From assembly GCF_014648355.1 (NCBI RefSeq), contig NZ_BMQY01000005.1, positions 186,001-250,000 of the forward strand: a DNA stretch of 64,000 nucleotides, in the 5' to 3' direction. Both the position numbers and the translations under genes were made by a program. Positions 63,956 to 64,000 of the stretch are shown piece after piece. The notes beneath the pieces are model-generated. The model did not search any database. It saw only the letters and a list, made by a program, of their open reading frames with translations, and had not been told where the DNA came from. This DNA is from Couchioplanes azureus (GTDB taxonomy: Bacteria > Actinomycetota > Actinomycetes > Mycobacteriales > Micromonosporaceae). Numbering within the stretch: the stretch's first letter is position 1; each line of letters starts with the position of its first letter.

Positions 63956-64000
63956 CCGGCCCGCCGCCTTCCCGGCCCGCCGCTTTCCCGGCCCGCCGCC
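63956..64000. repeat. 16-bp tandem repeat running off window
   Basis: CCGGCCCGCCGC followed by a variable tetranucleotide (CTTC, TTTC) repeats at 63956, 63972 and 63988 with a 16-bp period, continuing past the right edge. The 382 bases upstream of sucC (63619-64000) contain no gene I can support; one minus-strand frame ending near 63860 could be the tail of a gene outside the window. Confidence 0.7.

Overview
The window is very GC-rich, densely packed DNA from a filamentous actinobacterium. GTG starts, GTGA/ATGA/TGATG stop-start overlaps and possible leaderless promoters are common. Gene content (eno-ftsB-DUF501-ppx, sucC-sucD-DUF6350-purN-purH, and a cslA-glxA-GH6 locus like that of Streptomyces) suggests Micromonosporaceae, perhaps Actinoplanes or a relative. 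That placement is an inference: no rRNA or other marker gene is present. I see no tRNA, rRNA, CRISPR array, insertion sequence, prophage or origin.

Region 1 (1-18.3 kb, nearly all minus strand) is mostly housekeeping. It holds a DUF58/MoxR/DUF4129 operon, a family-5 uracil-DNA glycosylase, a PadR-HAAS sensor pair with a promoter/operator readable from sequence, a Ppx/GppA phosphatase, an N-acetyltransferase, DUF501, an FtsB-like divisome protein and enolase. After a plus-strand PilZ protein and a lipoprotein come a DUF885 hydrolase, MazG, a SurA-like lipoprotein and the Mfd repair helicase.

Region 2 (18.4-27.9 kb) is a surface-glycan and copper-enzyme segment. It has a HypX/HoxX-type protein with no hydrogenase genes nearby, then an overlapping cslA-glxA-GH6 operon: a cellulose-synthase-like transferase, a radical copper oxidase and a glucanase. 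A frameshifted regulator remnant and a secreted lysyl oxidase follow. Region 3 (28-36.7 kb) carries PEP carboxylase, a four-gene double ABC transporter operon behind paired operator-like dyads, a membrane protein, and two adjacent genes that look like diverged paralogous sigma-like proteins.

Region 4 (36.9-51.2 kb) is the most distinctive part and looks like a gene set for a sulfated extracellular polysaccharide. It has an APS kinase fused to a sulfurylase-like domain lacking the usual active-site motifs, a Wzz-type co-polymerase whose kinase-like domain lacks the P-loop lysine, a Wzy/ligase-like protein, an APH-fold kinase, two sulfotransferases, a flippase, a methyltransferase, two glycosyltransferases and two GH26-like hydrolases. 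The expected logic is PAPS supply, sulfation, export, polymerisation and trimming. No initiating phosphoglycosyltransferase or sugar-nucleotide gene is visible here.

Region 5 (51.2-64 kb) returns to central metabolism: a DeoR regulator with galT, isocitrate and malate dehydrogenases, purH/purN and succinyl-CoA synthetase (sucCD), with a DUF6350 membrane protein between. A 136-bp stretch after galT can fold into two hairpins with the same apical loop and may be an undescribed RNA. Four unrelated short tandem repeats cluster around the DUF6350 gene and sucCD.
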